Shown: piece after piece, positions 5,416-6,320 of the stretch | Layout of the letters: each line of letters begins with the position of its first letter | Numbering within the stretch: position 1 is the first letter of the stretch | Assembly: GCA_035307785.1 (NCBI GenBank) | Contig: DATGHS010000514.1 | Coordinates: 1 to 6,320, forward strand | Length of the DNA stretch: 6,320 bases | Direction of reading: 5' to 3' | Source: DATGHS01 sp035307785 | GTDB taxonomy: Bacteria; Planctomycetota; Planctomycetia; Gemmatales; Gemmataceae | Notes under the pieces: generated by a model | What the model was told of the DNA's origin: nothing | What the model saw: the letters and a program-made list of their open reading frames with translations, nothing else | Database searches by the model: none | Translations under genes and position numbers: made by a program

Positions 5416-6320
5416 CTATTTCGCATCCATCTTGAAGCTCTTCACCGTCAGCACCGCGAATTGGCCGTCGCCATATCTTACCTCTATGCGGTGCGGCAAC
5501 TGCTTGCCGTCTGCTTCCTTGTAGTCGGCCAGGTATACCTCGCACGGGTCGGCGTTGGGCTCGGTGAAGACCTCGAAGCCGATGAGTTTGCCGTCTTTCT
5601 TCGAGAAATACCACTTGGCCGGCACGCTGGCGTATTCGGTGTGAAGCACGTCGGCATCCACGCGCAGGTCCAGCAGGCTCTTCGGTTTCGAACCGTCGGC
5701 CGGGTAGGGGTAGAACGGTTCGGTGCCGCCGTGCGAGACCTCGCGAAAGGCGCCCAGACCTTCCTTGAGCAGCCGGTTGTAATGGTACATGGCCATGAGG
5801 AAGCCGCCGCTGCCAGTGGGGGCCGTGCGCTCTTCCTGCGTGAGACTGCCCTTCAGCGGATCGAGTTCATAGTCGGTCACGTTGGTGATGTTCATCTTCA
5901 CGGCTGTGTGCAGGCTGCCGTCGTCACCCTTCTGGTCGCCGATCCAGATCTTGCTGTCGGTCTTGTTGTTCTTCAGTTGCATGTCGGCCTGAATAACCCA
6001 CTCGCCCTTCAAATCGGTGAACTTGCCGAATTTCTCGAATCCATCCCAAACGCGCTTCTGCGCCATCTCGTTGAAGTAATAGTTCACGAAGCCCTTTTTC
6101 GGCTTGTACATTTTCTTGGCGGGCCCATCCGGAATCGGCGGGGGAGCGGGGCGCAGCGGTTGCGGGCCCATCGGCTGATCTGGTTGTGGCTCTTTTTGCT
6201 GCACGCCGGTGAGGCGGACCAGCGTTTCCTTGCGCTGGTTTTCGTGCCGGAAGCTGAGCGGCAAACGCCAGCCCTTCGGGAAGATCCCCAAGACGTTTTT
6301 GAATTCGTTGGTGCTGCCCA
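5416..6320 (-). CDS. C-terminal part of a large protein, probably a planctomycete trypsin/PDZ-type protein (5' end outside window)
   Basis: The last 300 codons of a minus-strand frame that is open to the right edge; a TTG at 6291 is internal, since the frame continues upstream as 'STNEFKNVLGIFPKGWRLPL'. The first visible part ('GWRLPLSFRHENQRKETLVRL') looks like the closing strands of a PDZ or similar beta domain. A Pro/Gln-rich linker follows, then a ~230-residue domain starting 'GFVNYYFNEMAQKRVWDGF', rich in Trp, Tyr and alternating beta-strand patterns and ending 'VRYGDGQFAVLTVKSFKMDAK'. From memory, the 'NYYFN' domain occurs at the C-terminus of planctomycete trypsin-like/PDZ proteins, which fits the two HtrA-like genes next to it, but no protease motif is visible here and the catalytic state cannot be judged. 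The late segment ('LLDLRVDADVLHTEYASVPAKWYFSKKDGKLIGFEV') has the look of an outer-membrane lipoprotein-carrier-like beta sheet; this is only an impression. Confidence 0.75.
   Translation of the reverse strand, partial: GSTNEFKNVLGIFPKGWRLPLSFRHENQRKETLVRLTGVQQKEPQPDQPMGPQPLRPAPPPIPDGPAKKMYKPKKGFVNYYFNEMAQKRVWDGFEKFGKFTDLKGEWVIQADMQLKNNKTDSKIWIGDQKGDDGSLHTAVKMNITNVTDYELDPLKGSLTQEERTAPTGSGGFLMAMYHYNRLLKEGLGAFREVSHGGTEPFYPYPADGSKPKSLLDLRVDADVLHTEYASVPAKWYFSKKDGKLIGFEVFTEPNADPCEVYLADYKEADGKQLPHRIEVRYGDGQFAVLTVKSFKMDAK

Noticed and set aside
5285..5614. Minus-strand 109-codon frame ending in repeat copy B
   Set aside because: Its first part is out of frame with the real gene at 5416-6320, and its end is only translated repeat ('TDEHG...VFIRG' type), a known source of spurious proteins.

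Overview
The window looks like a stretch of a GC-rich planctomycete chromosome, possibly Gemmata- or Pirellula-like. This rests on three things: a secreted trypsin/PDZ protein family with proline/lysine-rich linkers and extra C-terminal domains, an HNH protein of a type common in that phylum, and dispersed CACGGAT/ATCCGTG inverted repeats. It is an inference from protein style; no taxonomic marker gene is present.

Layout. At the left edge (1-473, plus strand) is the C-terminal end of a tRNA CCA-adding enzyme, whose last codons and stop lie inside a long imperfect inverted repeat (copy A, 462-567). After about 180 bases holding a possible promoter and a potentially structured leader comes a complete plus-strand HNH nuclease gene (745-1380). 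It ends in a strong hairpin terminator (1390-1413) that separates it from a convergent minus-strand gene set filling the rest of the window. Read in transcription order (right to left), that set is: the 3' part of a large gene with an uncharacterised C-terminal domain (6320-5416), a second copy of the inverted repeat (copy B, 5293-5405), a secreted HtrA-like trypsin/PDZ protein (5274-4189), a small double zinc-ribbon protein (4147-3695), and a 735-residue secreted trypsin-fold/PDZ/PDZ/alpha-beta-hydrolase fusion (3631-1424). Three of these genes are separated by only 41 and 63 bases and could be one operon. Its promoter is not visible and may lie beyond the right edge.

Main observations. Both complete HtrA-like proteins appear catalytically dead, by different routes. 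The 361-residue protein keeps His and Asp but has Ala in place of the catalytic Ser. The 735-residue protein has Phe, Met and Tyr at the three triad positions, and its C-terminal hydrolase domain has Gly and Lys where the nucleophile Ser and catalytic His are expected. The locus therefore looks like a cluster of exported pseudoenzymes, perhaps binding or scaffold proteins, rather than working proteases.

The two inverted repeats carry CACGGA/TCCGTG boxes at near-helical spacing (mostly 10-14-10 bases). Both sit directly at gene 3' ends, and their terminal 9 bp are the same as the stem of the HNH terminator. I see no CRISPR array, tRNA, rRNA, transposase or phage gene, and nothing that clearly amounts to a defence system.
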